Source of the DNA: Citrobacter telavivensis
GTDB lineage: Bacteria > Pseudomonadota > Gammaproteobacteria > Enterobacterales > Enterobacteriaceae
DNA: 64,000 nucleotides
NCBI GenBank assembly: GCA_009363175.1
Contig: CP045205.1
Span: 5,332,001-5,396,000, forward strand
Direction of reading: 5' to 3'
Within the stretch, counting starts at the first letter, position 1; each line of letters begins with the position of its first letter. Below, one piece after another: positions 8,155 through 16,107 of this stretch. The position numbers and the translations under genes were made by a program. The notes below the pieces were generated by a model. The model ran no database searches, was not told where the DNA came from, and worked only from the letters and a program-made list of their open reading frames with translations.

Positions 8155-9054
8155 TCAGGATAATCGCTGACTGATAATCCGTTGCTGGAGAAGCAGTTCC
8201 ATCGTCCGCTGGGCGAGAGAAGAGAAATGATGCTGGTTCGATGTGGCCAGGATGACCCGGTTCAGGATAGGGGGCGTAATGGGAACAGCTGTTAATCCTT
8301 CAGGGCGGTAATCAACTTCCAGTGAATTCGCGGGTAATACCGCGTACCCAAATCCTCTGGACACCAGTCCCAGCATTGAGGGAACCGTGTCAATCTCCAG
8401 GACAACGTTCAGACTGACATCATGACGGGCGCATTCTATTTCGACCAGATTGCGCAGCATTTGCTGTCGGTTAGGGATAATAAGGGGATAGGTGCTGAGT
8501 TCATGCAGTGGAATACTCATGTTGCTGGCAACAGGCGAATGACTCGGCGCAATAAGACATAATTTTTCAGTCCAGAGATGCTGATATTTCAGGCTGCGTT
8601 CAGGAGAGGGGTTATAAAGTATTGCAATATCCAGTTCCCCCAAAATTAAACGTTTTTGCAGCCAGTACGTCAGGTTTTCGGTAATCGCCAGGGAACAGTC
8701 AGGAAATTCAGCAAGAAAATCGGTGACCAGACCCACGGTTAAGAGTTTCCCCAGTGTAGGAGGCATGCCAACCGTCACTTTGCCCTGGTATATACCATCA
8801 CCGGTACTCAACGCCTGCTCGGCGATTTCAACCTGCCGTAGAATACCTTTGCCGTGCTCCAACAGTTGCCGGCCTTCGGCGGTCAGCGTCACGCCACGAC
8901 CGTTACGTTTAAGCAAGGTTTTCCCCAGTTCCAGTTCTAACTGACGTACCTGTCGGCTGACCATCGACTGAGATTGATCCAGTGTCTGGGCCGCCTGGCT
9001 GAAACTGCTTTGCTCCGCTACCCGGATAAAACTGCGTAATTTCTTTAAATCCAC
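8155..9054 (-). CDS. LysR-type transcriptional regulator, probable regulator of the PDC/oxalomesaconate operon
   Basis: This 299-residue LTTR has an N-terminal winged helix-turn-helix (DLKKLRSFIRVAEQSSFSQA, about residues 2-21, then VSRQVRQLELELG) and a C-terminal periplasmic-binding-like effector domain. It lies upstream of galD in the same orientation rather than divergent, which is less usual for the family. It probably senses an intermediate such as 4-oxalomesaconate or PDC; this is inferred from neighbours. The stop is 160 bp before the galD start. Confidence 0.85.
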   Translation of the reverse strand: MDLKKLRSFIRVAEQSSFSQAAQTLDQSQSMVSRQVRQLELELGKTLLKRNGRGVTLTAEGRQLLEHGKGILRQVEIAEQALSTGDGIYQGKVTVGMPPTLGKLLTVGLVTDFLAEFPDCSLAITENLTYWLQKRLILGELDIAILYNPSPERSLKYQHLWTEKLCLIAPSHSPVASNMSIPLHELSTYPLIIPNRQQMLRNLVEIECARHDVSLNVVLEIDTVPSMLGLVSRGFGYAVLPANSLEVDYRPEGLTAVPITPPILNRVILATSNQHHFSSLAQRTMELLLQQRIISQRLS

Positions 9055-9305
9055 ACATCCCTCCTGCGCCGTGTCATGTCATTCTGAATAAGACAACAGC
9101 GGACTAACGTAACAAAGGTCATCCAGGCAATTGGCTAACATACCTCTGGGCGGAGGTTGCGCCGCTGAAAAAATCAGGATTCTCCGACGTACCAGGCCGT
9201 CCTCTTGCTCTCTGATGGCACCATGATCCCAAACGTGAAGCCGTCATCATGTGATCCATCACTGATACTGATGATCCTCCTTCTTTTGATAACCATTACA
9301 CGATC
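9055..9305. other. Non-coding stretch between the two divergent catabolic units
   Basis: This gap lies between the starts of the LysR and LacI genes. It contains a short ACCTC/GAGGT hairpin near 9142-9157 and nothing else I can name. The CRP-like and operator sites at its right end are listed separately. Confidence 0.5.
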
Positions 9306-9321
9306 TGCGATCAAAATCACA
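9306..9321 (+). promoter_or_regulatory. CRP-like site upstream of the LacI-type regulator
   Basis: TGCGA-tcaaaa-TCACA matches the CRP consensus TGTGA-N6-TCACA at nine of ten positions. It is centred about 43 bp upstream of the palindromic operator, suggesting catabolite control of this sugar-acid operon. Confidence 0.6.
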
Positions 9322-9345
9322 GACGATCCTTCATCTGCCTGTATA

Positions 9346-9367
9346 TTTAGGTAATCGATTACCTAAA
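9346..9367. promoter_or_regulatory. Perfect 22-bp palindromic operator
   Basis: The half-site TTTAGGTAATC is followed by its exact inverse, with the central CG typical of LacI-family operators. It ends 10 bp before the LacI-type gene start, so it would overlap the promoter or ribosome-loading region and allow autorepression of the whole three-gene operon. Confidence 0.85.
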
Positions 9368-9377
9368 ATTAAAAACA

Positions 9378-10388
9378 ATGAAAAAGAAACTGCTAATTAA
9401 AGATGTTGCAAACATGGCGGGTGTATCAACGGCAACAATCTCCCGTTTTCTTAATGGGAAATATCAGTCTATGAGCGAAACAACCCGCCAGAAGATTGCC
9501 AGTACGATCGAAAGCATTGGTTACCAACCCAATAACATTGCCAGGTCGTTACGCCGTCAGGAAAGTAAAACTATCGCCGTTATTATGGCAGATATTTTTA
9601 ACCCGTACTCTATGGATGTATTACGCGGCATTGAGGAATATTGCTCGCAGGAAGGATACAAAATATTTATTTGCGATGCGAAAAACTCAGGAGTCAGAGA
9701 ACGTAACTACATTGAAGAGATGGTTAACCGGGGAGTGGATGGGTTTATCCTCAACACTACCGGCGAAAACGATCTTTTTATTAAGGGCATTTCTTTAGAA
9801 CACCCTGTCGTATTAATCGGCAGAAAGATAAAAAACAGCAACATCAGCAGTGTCGCGGCAGATAACGCCCAGGGTGTTAAGCTTGCCCTTGAACATCTGC
9901 TGAATACTCATTGCAGTCGTGTCAGTTATTTAACACCAACACCAGGGAATGTCTCACCACGTATTGAAAGAGTTGACACTTTCGAACGTTTTGCCGCTTT
10001 AAGCGCTTATTCGCATATTGCCTTTGAATGCATCCAGTTCGATATAGTCGATCGCGAACACGTGACAAAAGCACTGGAAACGTTGACTCCTCGTTCCTCA
10101 CCAAACCACACCATCATCACTGGGAACGGGTTGCTGTCATTGTATGTGGTGCAGGCGGCTAAAGCGCTAAGTAAGCGGATCCCGGAGGATTTCTCGCTGA
10201 TCGGTTTTGACGAGACCGAATGGTCGGAGATCCTCAAAAACCCGCTGACTGTCGTGGCGCAACCAACCTATGACATTGGCTGTAGTGCAGCGAAAAAAAT
10301 AATCACCACGCTCAGAAAAGAAAATGAAAGCAATGAAGAAAGGATCACTCTCTTGCCATTTTCACTGATTGTCAGAGAAACCGCCTGA
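9378..10388 (+). CDS. LacI-family transcriptional regulator
   Basis: The 336 residues carry an N-terminal LacI helix-turn-helix (IKDVANMAGVSTATISRFLN, from about residue 7) with the hinge helix at NNIARSLRRQ, followed by a periplasmic-binding-like ligand domain. It heads an operon with an enolase-superfamily enzyme (14 bp downstream) and an MFS carrier, so a sugar acid is the likely inducer. The ribosome binding site is weak (A-rich, no clear GGAG), suggesting low expression. A perfect palindrome immediately upstream suggests autoregulation. Confidence 0.9.
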   Translation: MKKKLLIKDVANMAGVSTATISRFLNGKYQSMSETTRQKIASTIESIGYQPNNIARSLRRQESKTIAVIMADIFNPYSMDVLRGIEEYCSQEGYKIFICDAKNSGVRERNYIEEMVNRGVDGFILNTTGENDLFIKGISLEHPVVLIGRKIKNSNISSVAADNAQGVKLALEHLLNTHCSRVSYLTPTPGNVSPRIERVDTFERFAALSAYSHIAFECIQFDIVDREHVTKALETLTPRSSPNHTIITGNGLLSLYVVQAAKALSKRIPEDFSLIGFDETEWSEILKNPLTVVAQPTYDIGCSAAKKIITTLRKENESNEERITLLPFSLIVRETA

Positions 10389-10401
10389 CGGATGAGAGGA
10401 T

Positions 10402-11529
10402 ATGATGAAAATTAGATCAATCAATACCCGGGTAATTACTGACGAGTTGCCAGAGAAATTTGGCATGTCGCAATGGTTCTGGAATAAACGAGCAATATGC
10501 ATCGTTGAAATAGAAACCGATGAAGGTATCACCGGCTGGGGCGAATGCTTTGGCCCGGCACAGGCGAATGCCGCGTTGATTAACGAGCTATTCGCTCCGC
10601 TATTAAAAGGCAAAAACCCGCTACAGCGCCGGGTAATATGGGAAGAGATGTACAATCGCACGCGGGAATTTGGCAGAAAAGGCATTGCCATTACCGCATT
10701 ATCAGGAATTGATATTGCACTGTGGGATATTTTTGGCAAAGCCACCGGTAAATCCATTGCTGAACTGCTGGGTGCCGATCTTGAAACACCCATTACCGCT
10801 TACGCTTCCAGCTTTTATTATTCGCCCACGGATGATTTCCGGCAAATTGCAATAGACGCCAGAAGCGGCCTGGATGAAGGCTATCAACATTTTAAAATGA
10901 AAGTCGGCGCCCTGACGCTGCCAGAAGATATTAAGCGCGTTGCACGCGTGCGCGAACTCATTGGCCCTGACGTCACGCTCGCCGTGGATGCTAACCGTGC
11001 TTATACCACTCATGAAGCGCTGAAATTCGCCCAGGCGATTGAGCAATATGACATTAGCTGGTTTGAAGAACCGATCTTGCCCGACGATACGGCGGCATAT
11101 CACCAACTTAAACAACAGTTCCCGATAAAACTCGCGGCTGGGGAATCGGAATTCACCCGTTTCGGTTTCCGTCGTTTCCTTGAGGCCGATTGCGTAGATA
11201 TCGCGCAACCTGACGTCGCCGCCTGCGGCGGTATCAGCGAAATCCTTAATATCGCCGCCCTTTCCACCGCCTATGGTGTTGAGTGCTATCCGCATCAGTG
11301 GGGATCAGGCATCTCGCTCGCAGCCACGCTGCACGTGATGGCGGCGCTACCCGCCGCAGTACCACGGATGGCAAAAGAGCCGGCACGGCTGGAGCTCGAT
11401 CGCGCACCCAATATTTTCCGTGACAAGTTAACCGATCTGGATATTGGTCCAGTCATGACCGTGCCTAATAAACCAGGGCTGGGTATCGAGATCGATCCTG
11501 ACATGCTTGACCATTACGCGCTGAAATAA
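10402..11529 (+). CDS. Enolase-superfamily sugar-acid enzyme, mandelate racemase subgroup (galactarolactone cycloisomerase-like)
   Basis: The 375-residue protein has the two-domain enolase layout. Visible are the KxK acid/base motif (HFKMKVG, about 165), metal ligands in VDANRAY, WFEEP and AGESE, and the late catalytic His in YPHQWGSG. The region around WGECFGPAQANA and the segment HQWGSGISLAATLHVMAA resemble Agrobacterium D-galactarolactone cycloisomerase (Gci). Function is therefore sugar-acid dehydration or lactone cycloisomerisation; the exact substrate cannot be read from the sequence. The start could be either of two adjacent ATGs (10402 or 10405) after GAGAGG. Confidence 0.85.
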   Translation: MMKIRSINTRVITDELPEKFGMSQWFWNKRAICIVEIETDEGITGWGECFGPAQANAALINELFAPLLKGKNPLQRRVIWEEMYNRTREFGRKGIAITALSGIDIALWDIFGKATGKSIAELLGADLETPITAYASSFYYSPTDDFRQIAIDARSGLDEGYQHFKMKVGALTLPEDIKRVARVRELIGPDVTLAVDANRAYTTHEALKFAQAIEQYDISWFEEPILPDDTAAYHQLKQQFPIKLAAGESEFTRFGFRRFLEADCVDIAQPDVAACGGISEILNIAALSTAYGVECYPHQWGSGISLAATLHVMAALPAAVPRMAKEPARLELDRAPNIFRDKLTDLDIGPVMTVPNKPGLGIEIDPDMLDHYALK

Positions 11530-11541
11530 AAGGTAGAGAAA

Positions 11542-12765
11542 ATGTTTAAATCAAAATGGTTCAGAATTGGCGTCACGCTGATGGTAGGGCTATTTGTTGC
11601 CTACCTTGATCGTTCAAACCTCTCTATCGCACTGCCGGGCATGGAGAAAGAACTCGGCATTGATGGCGCAGCCACAAAGAGTCTCGCATTAACGGGGTTT
11701 CTGATTGGCTATGCGCTGGCTAACTTTTTTGGCGGCTTTCTGGCGAACCGTCTGAATCCCAAAATTACCATTGTCACCATGGTGTTCCTGTGGTCGGTAG
11801 TACAGATTATGACCGCCTGGATCAGCTCAGCAGCGCTACTGATTGCATTCCGTATTATTCTGGGCATTGCCGAAGGCATTTACTGGCCACAGCAGTTTCG
11901 CTTCGCCAGGGCCTGGTTTAATAAAGATGAAATCACGCGCGGCACAAACCTGATCCAGTTTTACGGTCAATTTCTGGCGCTGAGTCTGGGCTTTATCATT
12001 CTGACCCCGATCTTCGATCACCTCGGCTGGAAATGGGTGTTTTACATTACTGGCGGCATGGGTGTCTTTATTGTGGTGCCAATGTTCCTCGCATTCCTGA
12101 AAAACAGCCCGGACAAGGCTTCAGCTCCAGACGAACCAGCGGAAGAACCGGAACCCGCTGGGGGTAAAATAAGCTTCAGCGATCTCGGCGGTGCACCGTT
12201 CCTGCTGCTGGTGTTCAGCTATTTTGCTAATGGCATGCTGTTCTGGGGGATCACACTGTTTATTCCAATGGCAGTGTTGTCACTAGGTTTCAGCGGATTT
12301 TCACAAGGTGTAGCAAGCGCGCTACCTTATTTTCTGGCGATTCTGCTGGCGATCCCGGTGTCGTGGTACAGCGATAAAACGCAAAAACGCGGGCTTATTG
12401 CGGCCTGCGGGCTTGGCTCAGCAGGGCTGTTTTTAATCGCGCTGCCATTTATCGACAGCCCGTTCGGCAAACTGGCGCTGATCACCTTAGCCATCGCCTG
12501 GTTCACCAGTTGCTACACCACCAATATCTGGTCAATTATCACTTCCAGCGTGAAGAAATCAGCGGTGGGACCAGCGGCAGGGGTCATAAACGGTGTGGGA
12601 GCAGGTCTTGGGGGAACGACAGCCGGGTTTGTTGTACAGTATCTGCAATCCTGGAGCGGATCGTATGTGCCAGGGTTCACGGTACTTGGCGTTGTCGCAA
12701 TCCTGGGCGGACTCAGCGTTTACACCTACAGCCGGATTATGGCGGCGCGTCCGGTTATAGCATAA
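11542..12765 (+). CDS. MFS transporter, anion:cation symporter (ACS) type
   Basis: This is a 407-residue, 12-segment carrier of the major facilitator superfamily. The first segment carries the YLDRSNLSIALPGM signature typical of the ACS (phthalate/hexuronate/galactonate) branch, and there is an acidic, proline-rich central loop near residues 190-210. It lies 12 bp after the enolase-superfamily gene with an AAGG ribosome binding site. It is the probable uptake system for that enzyme's sugar-acid substrate. Confidence 0.88.
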   Translation: MFKSKWFRIGVTLMVGLFVAYLDRSNLSIALPGMEKELGIDGAATKSLALTGFLIGYALANFFGGFLANRLNPKITIVTMVFLWSVVQIMTAWISSAALLIAFRIILGIAEGIYWPQQFRFARAWFNKDEITRGTNLIQFYGQFLALSLGFIILTPIFDHLGWKWVFYITGGMGVFIVVPMFLAFLKNSPDKASAPDEPAEEPEPAGGKISFSDLGGAPFLLLVFSYFANGMLFWGITLFIPMAVLSLGFSGFSQGVASALPYFLAILLAIPVSWYSDKTQKRGLIAACGLGSAGLFLIALPFIDSPFGKLALITLAIAWFTSCYTTNIWSIITSSVKKSAVGPAAGVINGVGAGLGGTTAGFVVQYLQSWSGSYVPGFTVLGVVAILGGLSVYTYSRIMAARPVIA

Positions 12766-12775
12766 TGGTAGAAAC

Positions 12776-12815
12776 ATAAGCGGCAGTCGTGACACCACGA
12801 CTGCCGCTTATTTCT
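12776..12815 (+). terminator. Terminator of the LacI-enolase-MFS operon
   Basis: A 16-bp perfect stem (ATAAGCGGCAGTCGTG and its inverse) with a 4-nt loop begins 10 bp after the MFS stop and runs into TTTCTTT. Confidence 0.88.
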
Positions 12816-12853
12816 TTGCAGAGAACGCCCGGATTCACGACGTTCTCTGCAAA
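12815..12853. repeat. 13-bp inverted repeat
   Basis: TTTGCAGAGAACG and its exact inverse are separated by 13 nt. There is no T-run on either side, so this is not an ordinary terminator. It sits between the operon terminator and a possible gene remnant. Confidence 0.6.
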
Positions 12854-12877
12854 AAACGCGGGATTATTTATCTGCAG

Positions 12878-12958
12878 CTACCAGCTTTCGGGCATCGTCC
12901 CGCCATTGACGTGCATTCCAGTGGCACCAGATGGCTTTACTGGATTATCACCTGTGAT
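12878..12958 (-). pseudogene. Possible C-terminal remnant of a short-chain dehydrogenase
   Basis: A 26-codon open stretch on the minus strand ends in TAG and reads SGATGMHVNGGTMPESW. This resembles the TG...VNGG C-terminal segment of classical SDR enzymes such as FabG or UcpA. It is interrupted upstream by a stop and has no start. Another frame is also open here, so the call is tentative. Confidence 0.3.
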
Positions 12959-13148
12959 TTACCCGTTCTGACCTTAGCATCCGTGATGCGCCTTAGGTTT
13001 TCCTCTATCCACCGGTACAAGGTTTACCTTTGCGAAGGTGGTACCAACATTTAAACCAACAAGGATTGATTGATATCGATTGAATTAAGTTGACGTCGGG
13101 AGGGTATAAAACGGAGAGAAAACCAGTCACTACGCGGATTTTAGATAC
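12959..13148. other. Gene-free stretch before leuU
   Basis: No credible gene, repeat or promoter was found here. Together with the SDR-like fragment it looks like eroded DNA between the inserted operon and the tRNA gene. Confidence 0.5.
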
Positions 13149-13179
13149 AAAAATGGACGTCCGTTGACGTCCATTTTTT
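13149..13179 (-). terminator. leuU terminator
   Basis: Minus strand: ATGGACGTC/GACGTCCAT stem flanked by A- and T-runs, beginning 6 bp after the tRNA 3' end. Confidence 0.85.
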
Positions 13180-13185
13180 GAATAT

Positions 13186-13272
13186 TGGTACCGAGGACGG
13201 GACTTGAACCCGTAAGCCCTATTGGGCACTACCACCTCAAGGTAGCGTGTCTACCAATTCCACCACCTCGGC
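13186..13272 (-). tRNA. leuU: tRNA-Leu (GAG)
   Basis: This is an 87-nt class II tRNA with encoded CCA. The minus strand begins GCCGAGGTGGTGGAATTGG and has anticodon loop CTTGAGG (anticodon GAG), a long variable arm and a T-arm GGTTCAAGTCC. It lies immediately downstream of secG on the same strand, as in E. coli. Its 3' end is repeated at 668-686. Confidence 0.97.
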
Positions 13273-13281
13273 ACTGAGATC

Positions 13282-13614
13282 TTACTGCGGGATATCGCTG
13301 GTCGGCTTAGCCGGAGCAGCTGGCTGAGGCTGTTCGGTCTTCGCCGGCGCACTCAGATTTTCCCACTCACTTCCTTTATTGGTTTTGTTGCTGTTGATAT
13401 TGCCCAGCACCAGACTGATGATAAAGAACAACGTCGCCAGCACAGCCGTCATACGGGTCATGAAGTTACCAGAACCACTTGAACCAAACAACGTCCCGGA
13501 AGCGCCTGCTCCGAAGGAGGCTCCCATATCAGCGCCTTTACCTTGCTGCAGCATGATCAAGCCCACAAGGCCAATTGCCACAATAAGGAAAACTACCAAA
13601 AGAGCTTCGTACAT
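13282..13614 (-). CDS. secG: Protein-export membrane protein SecG
   Basis: SecG is the small auxiliary subunit of the SecYEG translocon in the inner membrane. The product is 110 residues with two hydrophobic segments (about 3-23 and 53-72) around the conserved QQGKGADMGASFG loop. The start was placed at the ATG giving MYEALLVVFL, after AAGGAACAGG, because the longer frame lacks a ribosome binding site and exceeds family length. leuU follows closely. Confidence 0.97.
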   Translation of the reverse strand: MYEALLVVFLIVAIGLVGLIMLQQGKGADMGASFGAGASGTLFGSSGSGNFMTRMTAVLATLFFIISLVLGNINSNKTNKGSEWENLSAPAKTEQPQPAAPAKPTSDIPQ

Positions 13615-13797
13615 AATCAACCTGTTCCTTGCGGAGTTGCCGCATACCAATGCTTCTAACCAATAAAGCGGGATTTTTACTGTTTCCCACTGAAGCGGGT
13701 GTGAATACTAACCAAAGCGAATGACCTTCGCAAGGGCAATTTTAGTGCATTGTATCAACTGCGGAAAAAAACAGCAAAAGCCGAGTTTCTCGTGAGT

Positions 13798-13823
13798 AAA
13801 AAGGCGGCAAATACCGCCTTTTT
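13798..13823 (-). terminator. glmM terminator (hairpin reads on both strands)
   Basis: AAAAAGGCGG-caaata-CCGCCTTTTT lies 18 bp past the glmM stop and separates glmM from secG. Confidence 0.88.
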
Positions 13824-13840
13824 ATGCAGTTAAGTCTCTC

Positions 13841-15178
13841 TCACACCGCTTTGACCGCATCCGCAATGCGATGGGCAAACTCGGTCACCTGCGCTTCGTC
13901 TTCACCTTCTACCATGACGCGAATTAACGGCTCGGTACCCGATTTGCGCAGCAGGACGCGCCCACGATTGCCCAGCGCAGATTCCACTTCCGCAGTCACC
14001 GCCTTCACCGTGTCATTTTCCAGCGGATCACCGCTGCCAGCGGTGTAACGCACGTTCACCAAAATCTGTGGGAACATTGTCATGCCGCTGCACAGATCGT
14101 GAAGACTCATGTGATTACGCACCATCGCGGCGACCACCTGCAGACCTGCAACAATGCCGTCACCGGTAGTCGTTTTATCCAGCAGAATGACGTGGCCAGA
14201 GTTTTCCGCTCCGATACGCCAGCCTTTTTCCTGCATTTTTTCCAGCACGTAGCGGTCACCCACTTTCGCGCGGGTAAACGGAATACCGAGCTGCTTCAGT
14301 GCCAGTTCCAGCCCCATATTGCTCATCAGCGTCCCGACAGCACCACCGCGCAATTGTCCCTGACGCAGCGCTTCACGAGCGATGATGTACATGATCTGAT
14401 CGCCATCGACTTTATTACCTTCATGGTCAACCATGATCACACGATCACCGTCGCCATCCAGCGCGATACCCAGGTCGGCTTTTTCCGCGATCACTCGGGC
14501 CTGCAAGGCACGTACATCGGTGGCGCCGACTTCTTCGTTAATGTTCACGCCGTTTGGCTCACAGCCAATAGTAATGACCTTCGCACCCAGTTCACGCAAT
14601 ACGTTCGGCGCAATATGGTAGGTTGCCCCGTTGGCACAATCCACCACGATTTTTAATTCGTTCAGGCTCAGCTCGTTCGGGAATGTGCCTTTGCAAAATT
14701 CAATGTAGCGACCCGCGGCATCGACAATGCGACTGGCTTTGCCGAGCTCCGCGGAGTCCACACAGGTGATCTCTTTTTCCATCTCGGCTTCGATGGCCTC
14801 TTCGACCGCATCGGGCAGTTTGGTCCCGTCGATGGAGAAGAATTTGATACCGTTGTCATAGAACGGGTTATGCGATGCGGAGATCACAATCCCGGCCTCA
14901 GCGCGGAAAGTGCGCGTCAGATATGCGACTGCAGGGGTCGGCATCGGGCCCGTAAACGACGCGGACAACCCTGCCGCCGCCAGGCCAGCTTCAAGCGCTG
15001 ACTCCAGCATGTAACCGGAAATACGGGTGTCTTTGCCGATGATGATTTTACGCGAACCGTGGCGCGCCAGGACCTTACCGGCCGCCCAACCCAGCTTCAG
15101 CACAAAATCAGGCGTAATCGGCGCATCGCCCACGCGTCCACGGATCCCATCAGTTCCAAAATATTTACGGTTACTCAT
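13841..15178 (-). CDS. glmM: Phosphoglucosamine mutase
   Basis: GlmM interconverts glucosamine-6-phosphate and glucosamine-1-phosphate on the way to UDP-GlcNAc for peptidoglycan and LPS. The 445 residues equal the E. coli length. The phosphoserine loop ISASHNP lies near residue 102, the metal loop is DGDGDR near 242, and the C-terminal sugar-phosphate site is RKSGTEPLIRVM. The ATG overlaps the end of folP, suggesting translational coupling. Confidence 0.98.
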   Translation of the reverse strand: MSNRKYFGTDGIRGRVGDAPITPDFVLKLGWAAGKVLARHGSRKIIIGKDTRISGYMLESALEAGLAAAGLSASFTGPMPTPAVAYLTRTFRAEAGIVISASHNPFYDNGIKFFSIDGTKLPDAVEEAIEAEMEKEITCVDSAELGKASRIVDAAGRYIEFCKGTFPNELSLNELKIVVDCANGATYHIAPNVLRELGAKVITIGCEPNGVNINEEVGATDVRALQARVIAEKADLGIALDGDGDRVIMVDHEGNKVDGDQIMYIIAREALRQGQLRGGAVGTLMSNMGLELALKQLGIPFTRAKVGDRYVLEKMQEKGWRIGAENSGHVILLDKTTTGDGIVAGLQVVAAMVRNHMSLHDLCSGMTMFPQILVNVRYTAGSGDPLENDTVKAVTAEVESALGNRGRVLLRKSGTEPLIRVMVEGEDEAQVTEFAHRIADAVKAV

Positions 15179-16019
15179 AGCGTTTGTTTTCCTTTGCGGA
15201 CAATGTGGCTTCCACCACACGCATCGCTTCTACGGTTTCTTTGACGTCATGGACACGAATGATCTGCGCCCCCTGCATAGCAGCAATGACCGCACAGGCA
15301 AGGCTACCGCTCAGACGCTCTGATGGCCCCACGTTGAGCAGTTGGCCCACCATCGATTTACGTGACATTCCCACCAGCAGCGGCAGGTTAAAATGGTGAA
15401 ACTCAGCCAGTCGCGCCAGTAATGTATAGTTGTGGGAGAGATTTTTACCGAAACCGAATCCCGGGTCGAGCAACAATTTCTCTTTTGCGATGCCTGCCCT
15501 TTCACAACGTGCTATTTGCTCAATAAAGTAGCGATTCACATCCGCAAACACGTCCTCATATTTGGGCGCTTCCTGCATGGTCTTCGGCTGGCCTTGCATA
15601 TGCATCAGGCAAACCGGTAAACCGGTTTCTGCCGCCGCCTCCAGCGCACCAGGTTCAGAGAGCGAGCGAATGTCGTTAATGATGTGAGCGCCCACTCTTG
15701 CCGATTCGCGGATCACCTCAGGTTTTGAGGTATCGACAGAAATCCAGACTTCAAAACGTTGGGCAATGGCTTCAACCACCGGGATAACACGCGTCAGTTC
15801 CTCTTCCACACTCACATCCGCCGCACCGGGGCGCGTAGACTCACCGCCGACATCGATAATGGTCGCTCCGGCATTAATCATCAGATTGGCATGTTTCACA
15901 GCTTCAATCAGCGTGTTATGCGCTCCACCATCTGAGAAGGAGTCCGGCGTGACGTTAAGGATCCCCATCACATGAGGATGACTGAGATCCAGTGAGGTGC
16001 CCTGGGCATAGAGTTTCAT
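15171..16019 (-). CDS. folP: Dihydropteroate synthase
   Basis: FolP condenses p-aminobenzoate with dihydropterin pyrophosphate and is the sulfonamide target. The 282-residue TIM barrel shows GILNVTPDSFSDGG near 19-32, DVGGESTRPGA near 56 and GASHIIRVHDV-type residues at the end. The start is ATG at MKLYAQGTSLD; the longer frame reads into the ftsH-folP terminator. It overlaps glmM by 8 bp. Confidence 0.98.
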   Translation of the reverse strand: MKLYAQGTSLDLSHPHVMGILNVTPDSFSDGGAHNTLIEAVKHANLMINAGATIIDVGGESTRPGAADVSVEEELTRVIPVVEAIAQRFEVWISVDTSKPEVIRESARVGAHIINDIRSLSEPGALEAAAETGLPVCLMHMQGQPKTMQEAPKYEDVFADVNRYFIEQIARCERAGIAKEKLLLDPGFGFGKNLSHNYTLLARLAEFHHFNLPLLVGMSRKSMVGQLLNVGPSERLSGSLACAVIAAMQGAQIIRVHDVKETVEAMRVVEATLSAKENKRYE

Positions 16020-16046
16020 GGTGTTATCCCTGGTATGAATTGATAA

Positions 16047-16078
16047 GAAAAAACCCCGGAGCAAGCCCCAGGGTTTTC
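16047..16078 (-). terminator. ftsH terminator
   Basis: Minus strand: an AACCC/GGGTT outer stem with an inner G/C-rich stem, followed by six T. It lies between ftsH and folP. Confidence 0.75.
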
Positions 16079-16107
16079 AATAAAACGCAGTCATCAACAA
16101 CGGTAAC

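Noticed and set aside
668..13203. Integrative element or prophage bounded by the 19-bp tRNA repeats
   Set aside because: There is no integrase, excisionase or phage gene, and the interval includes core argG, so the repeat is reported only as a repeat.
13005..13235. 76-codon minus-strand open frame running into leuU
   Set aside because: It reads through the tRNA gene and its terminator; not a credible protein gene.
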